From assembly GCA_022316685.1 (NCBI GenBank), contig JAKJHU010000036.1, positions 4,165,036 through 4,229,035 on the forward strand: a stretch of 64,000 nt of DNA. The letters are read 5' to 3'. Source of the stretch: Progne subis subis (lineage: Eukaryota > Chordata > Aves > Passeriformes > Hirundinidae). A model generated the notes under the pieces. It made no database searches and was not told where the DNA came from. It was given only the letters and a program-made list of their open reading frames with translations. How positions within the stretch are numbered: position 1 is the stretch's first letter; the number at the start of each line of letters is the position of its first letter. Positions 1-11,400 of the stretch are shown piece after piece. The position numbers and the translations under genes were made by a program.

Positions 1-43
1 TGTATCACCTAAAAATCTGAGGCCTTCTAGTGAGTGCCATACT

Positions 44-760
44 TCATCATCATCATCCTCAGATTCATCTGGCTTGGAAGGGACCTTAAAGGTCATCTAG
101 TCCTAGCCAATGGGCAAAGACAACTTCCACTAGTACAGGTTGCTCAAAGCCCCGTCCAAACTGGCCTTGAACACTTAGGGCATCCACAACTTCTGAGGTC
201 ACCTGCTCTGATACCTCACTCTCTCCCCTCTTTCATTTTGAAAAAATATACTCTTGTCCTGTCACTGTCTGCCCATGTAAAAGGCTTTTTATAAGTCCAT
301 TTTAGGTGCTGGAAGGCAGCTCTAAGGTGTCCCTGGACCCTTCTCTTCTTCAGGCTCCACAAGCCCTGCTGTTTCAGATGGTCTTCACAGGCGAGTGCTC
401 CAGCTCTTTGATCATCTTCAGGGTCCTGCTCTGGACTTTTTACATCCTGCACACAGGTCCACATTCCTCCTATGTTGGGGCCACAGAGCAGATGCAGCAC
501 TGCAGGTGAGGTCTCACCAGAGTGAAGAAGAGGGGAGCAATCCCTTCCCTCAACCTGATAGTTATTTCTCTTCTGATACTGTCCCTGCCCTGGCTTCCTC
601 CACCCCTGCCCTGGCTCAGGACCCCATGTCAGACCCTCGGGACCACCAGGTCCTTTCCCAGTGATGCCACAGCAGTGCCCGGCCTGTCTTGGGGACCTCC
701 AGGGAGTTGTCATTCCTTGCTAATCCAGGCAGACTCCTTCAAAGGCCCTGTTCCCTAAAC
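44..760 (-). mobile_element. Degraded CR1 LINE 3' fragment, minus orientation
   Basis: GGAAGGGACCTTAAAGGTCATCTAGTCC, then GGTTGCTCAAAGCCCC, GGCATCCACAACTTCTGAGG and further on GCTCCAGCTCTTTGATCATC and GGTGAGGTCTCACCAGAG, are CR1 3' text read on the opposite strand. Many substitutions and deletions mark it as old. The right edge is uncertain (545-760). Frames across it are remnants, not genes. Confidence 0.8.
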
Positions 761-3700
761 AGTGTCAAGTATCTACCCTCTTCAAATCAGCTGTCTAAAG
801 TTGCAACCCATTAAAGACTCGTCACCATCAATGTTTTCTTCCATTTTAATCTCAGCCTTTTGGAATAGGAGTCACATTTTTATTGTTTTTACCAAGCAGT
901 TTAAATAATAGGTGTAAAACTTGTTCTAGCCCTGAGTATTTAATGGATAAGAGAAGATACTGCATTCCTTCTTACTGCTGGTACATAGATGGGCAGATTT
1001 CCTGAAGGAAGGTCACTGCTCTCTCTGGATATCGTTGTCCTTTCACTTGCATTTGGCACTCAGTGTTCTGGGCTGAGAACTGCAACCCAAAGTCATGATC
1101 CAACATTTAGCCCCGAGTTAAAGGTTTCACTTCACTTCTGGAGGTATGTCCAGAGAAATGGAAATCTCAGCTGAATCATGTAACATGGTATGTGTTCTTT
1201 GGAACATCTATTTAAAGGTGGCTGATAATGCTGTAAGGAAAAATGTCCATTGATCCTGCACAACTGTTCATTGTTTTTGGATGATTACATAGGTAAAACA
1301 TGGAGATGTTCCAGTGCTTGGGGGAATTTACATTATGTGTCCACACTGTGCCCTGTGAACATAAACTCTGGTCCAACCCTATGTGGCAGCTGTCCACATT
1401 GTTCAGGACTCAACCATATTTCACAGTGGTGTAAAAGTGACTTTCAGGAACTGCTGGAGAAAACTTGTATTCACACTCGTCCTGAGTGTATATTTATTCA
1501 CAATGTAATACTCTACATTTACCCAGCAAGAAAAAAGTTATGGATCTGCATTCCAGAGTGCTGGGTGTCCCTCAGTTATCAACATACTATTTCACTGTGT
1601 AAGTAATGAAGAATTCAGCATCCCTGACATTTATTTTTAAGAGATTTTATAAATATTAATAAATGTGGTTATAATTCAGTGAAGAGAACCTAATTCTATC
1701 ATCTTTTTACCACTTTTAAGGACATGACAGATCACAGTGTTTAAATGTACATACAGCATAGTATGTACTCACTCCCTTCCTTACACCGGCAGCATTTACA
1801 GTATTTTCTTGGCCTCTTTGCTATGAGATACTCATTTCTATCCAAGTAATATCTTTCTATTTCTGAATGTCAGAGACATTCCAAGATTATTGCTGCTCTG
1901 GAACATGTGATAATTCATAGACATTTCTGCCTTTGGCTTCCAGTCAGTTTAATATACCTGAGAGAACAGCCCCCAACAAAGAAAAAACCTGCTAAAACTG
2001 CAAGTGTCCCAACCCAGGTTGCAAAACAGAAAGATGTGGTCAATAATGGGTGATGCCAGTCAATTAATTATTTTCTTTAGCTTTTTTGCCAGTTTATGAT
2101 AGCTGGTTGAATAAATTTTTAGGATTAATTCAACAAAAGCTTTGAGGAATTCTGGAGACTCTTGCATAACCTATGTATTCCATCAAGCCCATTTCACTGT
2201 GTTTCCTTTTTTTCATACTGATTCGAAGCATTTGTACAAAAAGTAGCATAAGACAACTCTCCCAGGAAATTCCCAGGGTAAACATTAAGATTATGTAACA
2301 GCTGAAATGCCCAACAAATTTTTTTAAAATGAACACTGACTAAAAAAGGGATTTAACTGTCCTGCGTGCCCAAAATTCCAATTTTATAGCTCTCTTCCTC
2401 AAAAAGGATCCAAGTTGGGGAATTATTCAGTGACCACTTCAGCGACACACTTTAATGACTGTTGGGAACAAACAGGAAGATGCTTAAAATCCTCACCTAG
2501 AGCTCAAGTTTCTGACTTAAGACCTGAGGAGGTTTCCTCCCTACCTCTGGCATCCAGAACATGGAGTCAACCCTGGTGCTCAGGCCTTCACACCTCAGCT
2601 TGGAGAGAATGATCAGGTTCCAGCCTTTTCAAATCAAAAATCAGTGTGGTTACAGGTGATGTTGCCACCACAGCTATTTTATGTGTAACAGCACACAAGT
2701 CTGCCCAGATTTCCAGCATATTTGAGATCAAGCTTAAATTTCTTCTTCCGTCTGTGGGGAGTGACAGAAGTACCAGCCATTCCTTGTGTGTTCCTGGCTA
2801 CACTGTATGCAGAGAGTGATGCAAGATTCATCAGGGCAGAAGGCAGGGATACCATAAATGAGCATGACTTAAACATGAGAAATTGGAGCTAAACCCCAAA
2901 GGAATGGATCTTGTTTCTGGTAAGGCTGGGAATGCATATCAATCCACAGCTCTTTATCCAGCTATCCCAGCTCAGTCCATGATCATTCTCCTGGCTGTTG
3001 CATTTGCATTTGTTTTTCAGAGTTTTTGACTTGTAATTAGAGGATTGTGTGTTGCAAAGTAAATGAAACTCTGTAAAATCCACAGTATTAAGCCAATAAG
3101 AGATATCAGCTTATAGAAAATATGGGATCACAATGGAGAAGTTAATGAAATGTCTTTTTGTAATTAAAAGGTGGAAAATCATTGACATATGTTTTATTAT
3201 TTCTTCCAAACATGCAGAGAGTGCAGAAAAAAATGAAAGTTCATCTACATCAGATGTATAATAGTTAATACAAGAATGTAAAATTTACAAGTATTTGACA
3301 GAATGAATTGCTCTGATATTTTTGCAACAAAACTGCCTTTAAACAAAGTGTAGGTAATACTAGAGTACTTGAAAGAAAAAATTCAAAAATCATGTTTCTT
3401 GAATATCTCAGCAATATAACTAAAGAGAGAAACTGACTTTGTGTGCCTTAACAACCTAAGCACTCATAAAGATGAAAAAGGCCAATAATTAATTCATCTA
3501 TGCATATATCCATCTGGAATTATCACAATTAAGCAGTACTAATACATGGCTAGAACTAATTTAATTTATAATGAATGAACAGCATAGTGTGAGAATCTGA
3601 GCATTGGTGATTGTAAAACTCCATCTGTTGGACAGATAAGTCAGTTCACTAATCGAGTTGGTGCAGGCAGGTTATTTGTGCCCTCTTCACACTGGAAAAA

Positions 3701-3811
3701 AAAAAAATAAATCTCAGTTTAGATAATTTCTTTGCAATAAAGCTCTGCTTTTCTTGGACTCACTTATGCCAGTTCTGATGAAAGCCCATTTATCTGGTAT
3801 AATAGTGTGTG

Positions 3812-3842
<31 letters not shown>

Positions 3843-4344
3843 AAACTTTTCTAGTATAAAAATATGACAAGAAATCCCACACTCTGTCATTATTATGCCA
3901 GGAAAGGCTTTTCCAATATCTGAACTCATCCTAAAAAAAGTTTTCCACAGGTGGCATTAAATGAGATTATGGAGGAGGCTTAAAGACAGAGATAACTTGA
4001 AAATAGGAAATTTCCTGAAAAAAAAAACTATTGAAATTTCACAGAACAAGAGGACACTGTGTGTCAAATTTGAGCTGCATTACCTTGAAAATTGTGTACA
4101 GTGCCTGAGAGTATTATTCTCAATTACATCAAAGAATCTGCATACTCTAAGAAATGTCCTAGAGCTACAGGAGACAGCCTGACTGACAGTGAATGTAGAA
4201 AAGGTTCTCTCCCATATTTATATGCTGACTGTGTCAAGCAGTTTTGCTGGTATTTCTGTGCTCCAGGACTGCTAAGTAGCTCAGCTGGAATGCTGGAACT
4301 AAGATTATTTATGAAGTATCCACATGAGACAGTATTTGAATGGT
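761..4344. other. Intergenic sequence, no gene seen
   Basis: AT-rich DNA without a recognisable gene or repeat family, except the TG/TA/CA microsatellite at 3804-3842. Short frames have no domain features. Confidence 0.7.
3804..3842. repeat. Near-palindromic (TG)n(TA)n(CA)n microsatellite
   Basis: TG units, a block of TA units, then CA units, flanked by AG and CT. The two ends are complementary and could extrude a hairpin or cruciform. Confidence 0.92.
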
Positions 4345-4470
4345 GAAACAAGTTGTCCATCCTTGAAGATAACAAAACTTGACAGGTCCGCAGCACCTGA
4401 GATTAGCCCTCCTCTGGGCAAGGGATGGACTGGAGGACCTCCAGAAACCCCTTCAAGGCTGAACTTGTGT
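4345..4470 (+). mobile_element. Probable short CR1 LINE 3' relic, plus orientation
   Basis: TCCATCCTTGAAGATAACAAAACTTGACAGG followed by GGATGGACTGGAGGACCTCCAGAAACCCCTTC resembles the last 120 bp of CR1 elements. No terminal octamers are visible. Confidence 0.6.
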
Positions 4471-6369
4471 ATGAGTCTCTGTCACACCTTTGGTAAACTC
4501 ACTATACTCCAACACAGGCAGGATGTTTGTTCTCTTCCGTCCAGTACCTTAATTATTTTAAGATTTGGCTCAAGAGAACTCAGACCTAAAATGATCCTTC
4601 AAATTGCTAACACAAATCTAAAAGGTCTTGAAAATTCAGTCGTAATGGTCTGTCTTGAATACTGAGCATAGTACTGAATAGAGTGCTGCTCACATGTACC
4701 TATGTCCTCCAGATAGATTCACCAGGGCTTGAGAAATACTGCACTCCTGCAAAGTCATCTGATTATCCTCAAAATGCCTAATCGCAGGCAATCAGCTACT
4801 TGCTCACCCTTTCCCACCACCTAGCTTTATTCTTAGCCTGGAAAATCCTTGGTTAGAAGAGTCAAAGTAGTTCGTTTTCCATGCCCAACTAGTTCTTGAT
4901 TTTCTTGCAAAGCTTCCAGAAGGGAGTGTGATTTTGCAGTGGGGCTTTTGTCTGCCAAGTATTGGCCTGGGTTCATTAATTCATTTCACATGGACTAGCA
5001 GACAGGAGATAGCAGCACCTTTATTTGTTTCTGAGTAAGGCTGAGTGCTGACCTAGAAGAGGAGGAAGTCCTCTCCCATGGCTAATTCTCTGCACCACTG
5101 CCTCCCCCTTGAACATGCATCTTCCCTTTCAACTATTTAAAGTATGCTGTAAAACTTTGCAGCAACTGGCTGCTTTCCAGAATGGCTGCAGCATGGAATA
5201 CAGTCTGTATAACCCAGGCAAGATCTCAAGTTTTGTGAAGAAATGTGTTTGACATTTCAGAACATTGTAGTGAGGTTACTTTTATTCCCATTATTTTTGT
5301 GCATCGTTCCTGCGGATGGAGATGAGAATCCTGTACACAGGAGACATTCCTACTTGGTTTTGTGGGGAAGCACATGAGATTTGAATGCTCATCTTCCTAA
5401 TACCTTTGCTGAAGGTTTTTTTAGACTGATACTTACTTAGATACTTAGATACTTAGGAAGGTATATGGACAAAGTACCATCTCCACTGTAAGCAAAGGTT
5501 AGAAATCTTAAAGAATTTTACAAGAATTTTTACTCTTAAAAATATTTATTTCAACCTTACATACAAAAAACTAGCCAAAATATACCCAGAAAGTGTAGCA
5601 TCTTTGCTATAAGACTTAGCAGTCTTCTAGTTTGTTGTACATGGAGCCCACTGGTAGTAAAAAATTCGAATTAAAAAAAAGATAGTAACGGCAGTTGTCT
5701 TGGGCAATCCAGCTATAAGACATAACAAAATAAATGAGAAAGCAACAAAACAAGTTCTGTGACATTTGCAGGAGTGAGTGACTAATTTACACATGACAAC
5801 AGGAAATATCTAATCATATCTGATGAGATGCAGTTCAGAGAATTGCATCAGTAACATGGGAGACAGAGAAGCTTATACCATTACATAATCAATATGGATT
5901 TATTTATAGGCATGCCACCTTCCTCCTTCAGTGAGTTGCAGTAAAAGATTTGCTAATCTTTTTTAAAGTCAACCACTAAAACATGAATTGAGATGAAAAG
6001 ATGCTATTCTGCTCAGCCTCTATATTTTCTGTTTTGTTTCTTAAGAAAAGTTTTCACATAGTTTTCCAGAAGAAATATCTTCCAGATATCACTGTGAAAT
6101 ATTTTTTTTTCTGAATTCATGTGGTCTTGCATGTCTCTTAAACATTGCTCTTAAACTGAGAACTTGATTCCTCACACTCTTGCAGCAGAAATTGCTACTT
6201 ACAACTATACAAAATAGAGAGAAAATAACTATCAAATCACTTGTTCGTGGTAGTGGAAGTCCTTCTCACATTTATTCTCAAGGGCGAGAGAGGGAGGAAT
6301 GAGGCCCAGAAGCTCTGAGTGTTTACAGATCCAGGTTCCAATGTATGAAGATGTAGAAGTGGTAATTCT
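4471..6369. other. Intergenic sequence, nothing recognised
   Basis: No gene, RNA or repeat family recognised. A short ATACTTAG tandem lies near 5430-5456. Confidence 0.7.
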
Positions 6370-6560
6370 GCTTGAACAAACAGTGCAGTCACCCAGAGAA
6401 GTTCTGGAATCTCTGCCCTTGGAGAAGCTCTGGTCCCAGCCTGCTAAGGCTCTAAGCAACCTTCTCTGGCTCTGAAATACAATTCCGCATTGAGAGGAGG
6501 TTGGACCAGGTGGTATCCCTGGATAATTCCTGGGCTAAATTCTTCTATGCTTCTACATTT
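6370..6560 (+). mobile_element. Probable CR1 LINE 3' relic, plus orientation
   Basis: CAGAGAAGTTCTGGAATCTC, CTAAGCAACCTTCTCTGGCT and GAGGTTGGACCAGGTGGTATCC follow the order of CR1 3' text with many changes. Confidence 0.6.
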
Positions 6561-6813
6561 TTGGACTCTTTTCTAACATCCAGTCTGTGAGGTGATCTTT
6601 GAGAATCCTCTCCAGATACAAGACCAGAACTTCTGTCCCAGTATCCTGCACTCTGAAAATATTAGGAAACATAAGTAAAACATTCCCTTTCTTCTCAGAT
6701 CATGCCTGGCTTTTTTAAAGAGTGCTACTATGTCTAAGTGCCTTCTGGCATTTCAAGGGTAGTTTTTCCCTTTTGAATTTTCAGTATTTCAAATTGTTTA
6801 TATATTAAAAAAT

Positions 6814-6970
6814 AAGAACAGCTGTATCATGTCAGATCAAATGTCCATCTGGTCCAGCATATATTCTCTGATCAATGTAATAGTGGATGCTTAGAGAAGC
6901 AGGTAAATGTAGCATAAATACATAGGATCACTTCTCCCATGTTATTTTCCCAGACAGTATCTCTTTTTTA
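6814..6970 (+). repeat. Old interspersed repeat relic, family not assigned
   Basis: AAGAACAGCTGTATCATGTCAGATCAAATGTCCATCTGGTCC and AGTGGATGCTTAGAGAAGCAGG resemble a dispersed repeat common in bird and reptile DNA. A weaker relative lies at 40675-40790. I cannot name the family reliably. Confidence 0.5.
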
Positions 6971-7568
6971 TCTCATAAAAATTTTAGCATTTTCAATGGT
7001 GAATACCAGAAGTGGCAGAAGAGAATTCCACCTCTCACCTAGTAGTGTATGGGGAAGTGCTCTTTGTTGCTTGCTTTGAAACTTCTGGCTTCCATATCTG
7101 GTAGACTTAGTCCTTCTTCTGCAAGAGAGTGACAACTGTTCTTTACTCACTTTCCCATAGCGCTTAGACTTCATTAGATTTTATTTTTCTAGGCTTGAAG
7201 GATCCTCATCCATTTAATTACTTTCCCTTCTGAAACCAGTTCAAACCTTTGATCATCCCTGCTGACCATGGTTAATACCACAGCACTTTGATGGTTTCTG
7301 CTTTGTTCACTATTGTTTTCTTAATTTTTCCTAACGTGCACTGTGCTTTTTACCTACTACTGAGCACTAAGGTATGTTTTACCTTACAGATAGCTCTGCC
7401 CATAACAGCTGACACATAACTTTCTAGAACAGTAGAAGCCACCATAAATTTAGTAGTATTTGTTCACTGACTATTATTTCCTCTATTTATATGGAATTTC
7501 ACCTGCTATTTTGTGAAAATCTTACTAGGTATTTTGAGATTTCCAGCAATTTATACCATAGGCTTTCA
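6971..7568. other. Intergenic sequence, nothing recognised
   Basis: About 600 bp with no supported feature. Confidence 0.6.
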
Positions 7569-8242
7569 CTGAATCACAGAATGACAGAACTGCAGAACCA
7601 CAGAACTACAGAATCACAGAACTGTTAGGGTTGGAAGGGATCTCTGGAGATCATCCAGTCCAACACCCCTGCCAAGGCAGGGTCACCTGGAGGAGATGAC
7701 ACAGGAACACCTCCAGGTGGGTTTTGAATGTCTCCAGAGAGGGAGACTCCACAACCTCCCTGGACAGCCTGTTGAGTGCTGCGCCACCCTCAATGTAAAG
7801 AAGTTCTTCCTCATGTTGAGGTGGATCTTCTTTTGTTTTGGTTTATGGCCACTGTTTCTCATCCTTTAATTGGGCACCATTTAAAAGAGTCTGGCACCAG
7901 CTTCTTGGCACCTGCATTTAAGCTGTATCTATGTATTGAAATCCCCTCTCACTCTTCCCATCTCTAGACTAAACAGGTGCAGCTCCTGCAGTCTCTTCTC
8001 AAAAGAGAGATGCTCCAGACTCCCTGCTGCCTTTATGGCCCTCCAGTGGACCTCTTCCAGTAGTTCCTTGTTCTTCTTGAACTGTGCAGACCAGAACTGA
8101 GCACAGTACTCCAGCTGCAGCCTCACTAGGGCAGAGCAGAAGGGGATGACCACCTCCCTCGACCTGTTGGCCACGTTCTTCCTGTTGCACCCCAGGATAC
8201 TATTGGTTCTCCTGGACGCAAAGGCAAACTGCCAGCTCAATT
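7569..8242 (-). mobile_element. CR1 LINE 3' fragment with reverse-transcriptase remnant, minus orientation
   Basis: The left end holds several ACAGAATCACAGAAC-type repeats, the CR1 3' terminus in reverse. TTGGAAGGGATCTCTGGAGA, CATCCAGTCCAACACCCCTG and CCTCCCTGGACAGCCTGTT follow. On the minus strand, 7929-8240 translates to a recognisable CR1 ORF2 C-terminal segment (NSILGCNRKNVANRSREV, FCSALVRLQLEYCAQFWSAQ). It is truncated and inactive. Confidence 0.93.
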
Positions 8243-8249
8243 TTTATTG

Positions 8250-8475
8250 CTTGGGTAATTTCAAATTTTCACTTTTATTACTCTGGTAACTTCCTTTATC
8301 TGCAGATGTTACCTCCCCATTATACACCTGTCTTCCAGATCACATTTATGAATATTTTGAATGGCACAGGCTTTTGTACAAATCTCTGTGGGACTTCACT
8401 AATAAGCTTCCCTCTGCTTTGAAAACTATCATGAAATTTGCCCTTTGATTTCTTCTTTGTGGTTTTCATTTTGGC
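8250..8475 (-). mobile_element. Further CR1-like LINE fragment, minus orientation
   Basis: TTATGAATATTTTGAATGGCACAGG and CAAATCTCTGTGGGACTTCACTAATAA are reverse-strand CR1-like reverse-transcriptase text. It may be the continuation of the fragment at 7569-8242 after an internal deletion, or a separate older copy. Confidence 0.6.
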
Positions 8476-11400
8476 AGCACACTGTTCAGAAGCTGCCCAT
8501 TGGGGCAGAATGTTGGGTTCACTAGGAGAAAACAAAAGGAATAAATGTTAAAAAAAATTGTTGTTCTTATTTTTTCCTCAATGAATTCCTGTCCAGAACA
8601 TTTTTTGCAACTCAGTAGCTCTCTGAGGTCTATAACCAGGTGTAACTGGAAGTGCAAAATCACTGCAATCAAATTGCAGACCTTAATTATATAGATTTAG
8701 ATACTTACAAGCTTCTAATATTATACTTGAAGTATTTAATTTGAGTTATTGTTATATATATATATATGTCCTTTATATTTACCATAAGATAGAAAATGGA
8801 AATTTTTAACATTTGGAACAGTTTTTTTGATACAGAACATGTAGTGAAGACGAAAGTACATATTCTAAATGTGATCAATTCTATATAGAGGTCACTGTGT
8901 GCCAGTTTTCTGTGGTCATAATACCACACTTGGTTGAATCAGAGCTTTCATTTCAAAATGAACAGAGCACCTTATTGTCCCTGTCCCAGAGCTGTTCAGG
9001 TAGTCCTTGAATAAGCATGAAACTATACAGTGATACTCTGAGTCTGTGAAAATCCTGAAATTACTTTGGGAAAATCTGAGGACTTTGCCATTTTAGAAAA
9101 AAGTGTTACAGAATCCTCATGGTCATCAACAGTATGAAATAGTGGTTTTTTTTCCCCTTATGCCACACAAATCAGAATTTGTGCCATAGAATTTGCTACT
9201 TTGTGTAACCAAATAGCCATATATGCAGATTTCTTTCTTTTCACACCCTGTCAGGATCTCTTATCATGTGCTTTCTGGATGGGGATGGGGAACCTGTTCC
9301 ATCCTTGGGTACAGAGAGATGGAGCTTGACTGGGCTGAGGATGGGAGGCAGGATGCTGAGTCTGGCCGGGGAAGGGAGGCAGAGAGGTGGGGAGTGATGG
9401 AGAAAGCCTGATCACTGTCTCAAGTAACCATACACTAAATTTATTTTTAAAAGCATTTTTACCTATGAACCACTGTTGTGATGCACATATGCTGGTGTAA
9501 GAGAGGGAAAACCTGATCCCATTTCAATCAATGGGTATTTTCTCACTGGTATGATGATCTCTTTCAAAGGGTATTTGATGACAATAAAATAAATCATGCT
9601 TGCTGCAGTATTTAGAGATAAATATTAACATAACTAGATATCACAATGTCAACAATTACAAAAAGTTCAGTTAATATAATTTTGGCTAGAAAAAATCTTA
9701 ATATATTTAGAGGTATTAGAAGAGAGAACAATGTAAAAGATTTTTAATTTAGGAGTTATTAAACTCTGACTGAAAATACTTCCAAATTTGGGGTGGTATT
9801 TTGTTTTGTTTTGCTTTTAGTTACATGAAATTTGGATCCAGAACTTTGTAATAGTATTTGTTATTTTAATTGAGAAATTTTTCACTACATTTTATACTCA
9901 GCAAATAACTAATAAATAACAACAGACCTTGTTTCTGATCTTATTTTAGTTTTTGAGAATGAGTGTGATCAGTAGATGGACACAGATGTATGCTAAATGA
10001 GATCAGAGTCATAATGTCTGCTGAAATGCAACAGTGTTCATGGCAATATTAGCAGTAGTAACACTTGAAATCTGCTTAACTTTTCACTTTCTCTGCCATT
10101 CCTCTAGAAAATAAATTCTCCTATATTTAGAGTAATCTGACACACTGCCTGTAACATTTGGGGATAATTGCTGTCTGACACTCCTGGAGACAACATACAA
10201 ATCTTCTGACCTAGAAAGAAATAAAAATAGGAATGGTAGCACAATACAGGCTTTCATCCAAAGGTAATGGGAGCTGTAAGCCTCATCCACAGTAAAAAAA
10301 ATTATTATGGCAAGGGGACATAGAGCTAAGGTGGAAGTTTGTCCGGTTTCACGTAAAGATCATCTCTATTTGTGCTCCAAGAACACTCCTGAGGGATTTG
10401 TTGAATTTCATAGTCTACATTGGACAGCCTAGGTATTCACAAATTGGCTGCAGTGCCATTAAAGTGAGGTTCACCTGGAAAGAGGGTTTTGCTGAGGAGA
10501 TAACAATCTGGCCCCAAGAATTCCCAGGTTTCTCTGAGTGACCTCTACTAGAAAGAAGCTGTTTGATCTTTATGCAAAATGGCACCTGACAGCTTGGAAA
10601 GAAAAGCTGTTTTTCTTCCCTTGCCAAAATTCCTAAAATTTTGGACAGAAAAGTACGTTTTATGATGAAGGTGAGAATTTATTGGATAATAGATTATTTG
10701 TTAAATTCCAATGATATTTTGGAACCTGACAAGGATTATAGTTTTGCTGTCAATTCAATTACTCTGCACTTGAGGAAGCTGGTTTAATTATTTGTTGCTG
10801 GTTTAATTAAAAGGCTCTTAAGTCAGTGCAAGTTTTGTCCCTGATGCCAATGAGATCAGCCACAGGTCCAAGTTACCTTAACTCTTAGCATGATTAATTA
10901 AGAGCCGGTCTTTCAGAAATGCCATCTCACAGCCCCACAGTTAATCTTGAGCTGGGTGAGCCAAACACAATGTAACAACAAACTCACCCGCGCTAAGAGT
11001 GTGGTATGTGCTTATCCTGGGGTCTGGTAAACTCCAGGGAGAGCAGTGACCCTTACACTATAGGTAAGGATAAAAAAGGTTGAAATGTTTAAAGTGGATT
11101 TTTGTTATTTTAAACTGAAGAGAGAATGGGGCTGTAAGAGGCAAAAGTCACAATTTAGAGAAGAAAAGACTAAAGGCACAATTTAGAGAAGACCATGTGA
11201 GAGAGAAATGGTCTGCAGGAGATAGGAGAGAGATAAGCAATAAATAAGAAGTAATGTCTTCCCTGCTGCTCCTCTCCAGCTGTGTGTGTGGAAGAGCTTG
11301 TAGCACTGGGAGCATGAACCACTGGTCCTTTATGGGACCATTCATCCAGGCAGAGGCCCCACTTTAACAGACTTTAGTTCTTCCAGTTCCAAAGCTTGTT

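Noticed and set aside
7929..8240. Minus-strand 103-codon frame as a gene
   Set aside because: It is a fragment of the CR1 reverse transcriptase C-terminus within a truncated LINE copy.
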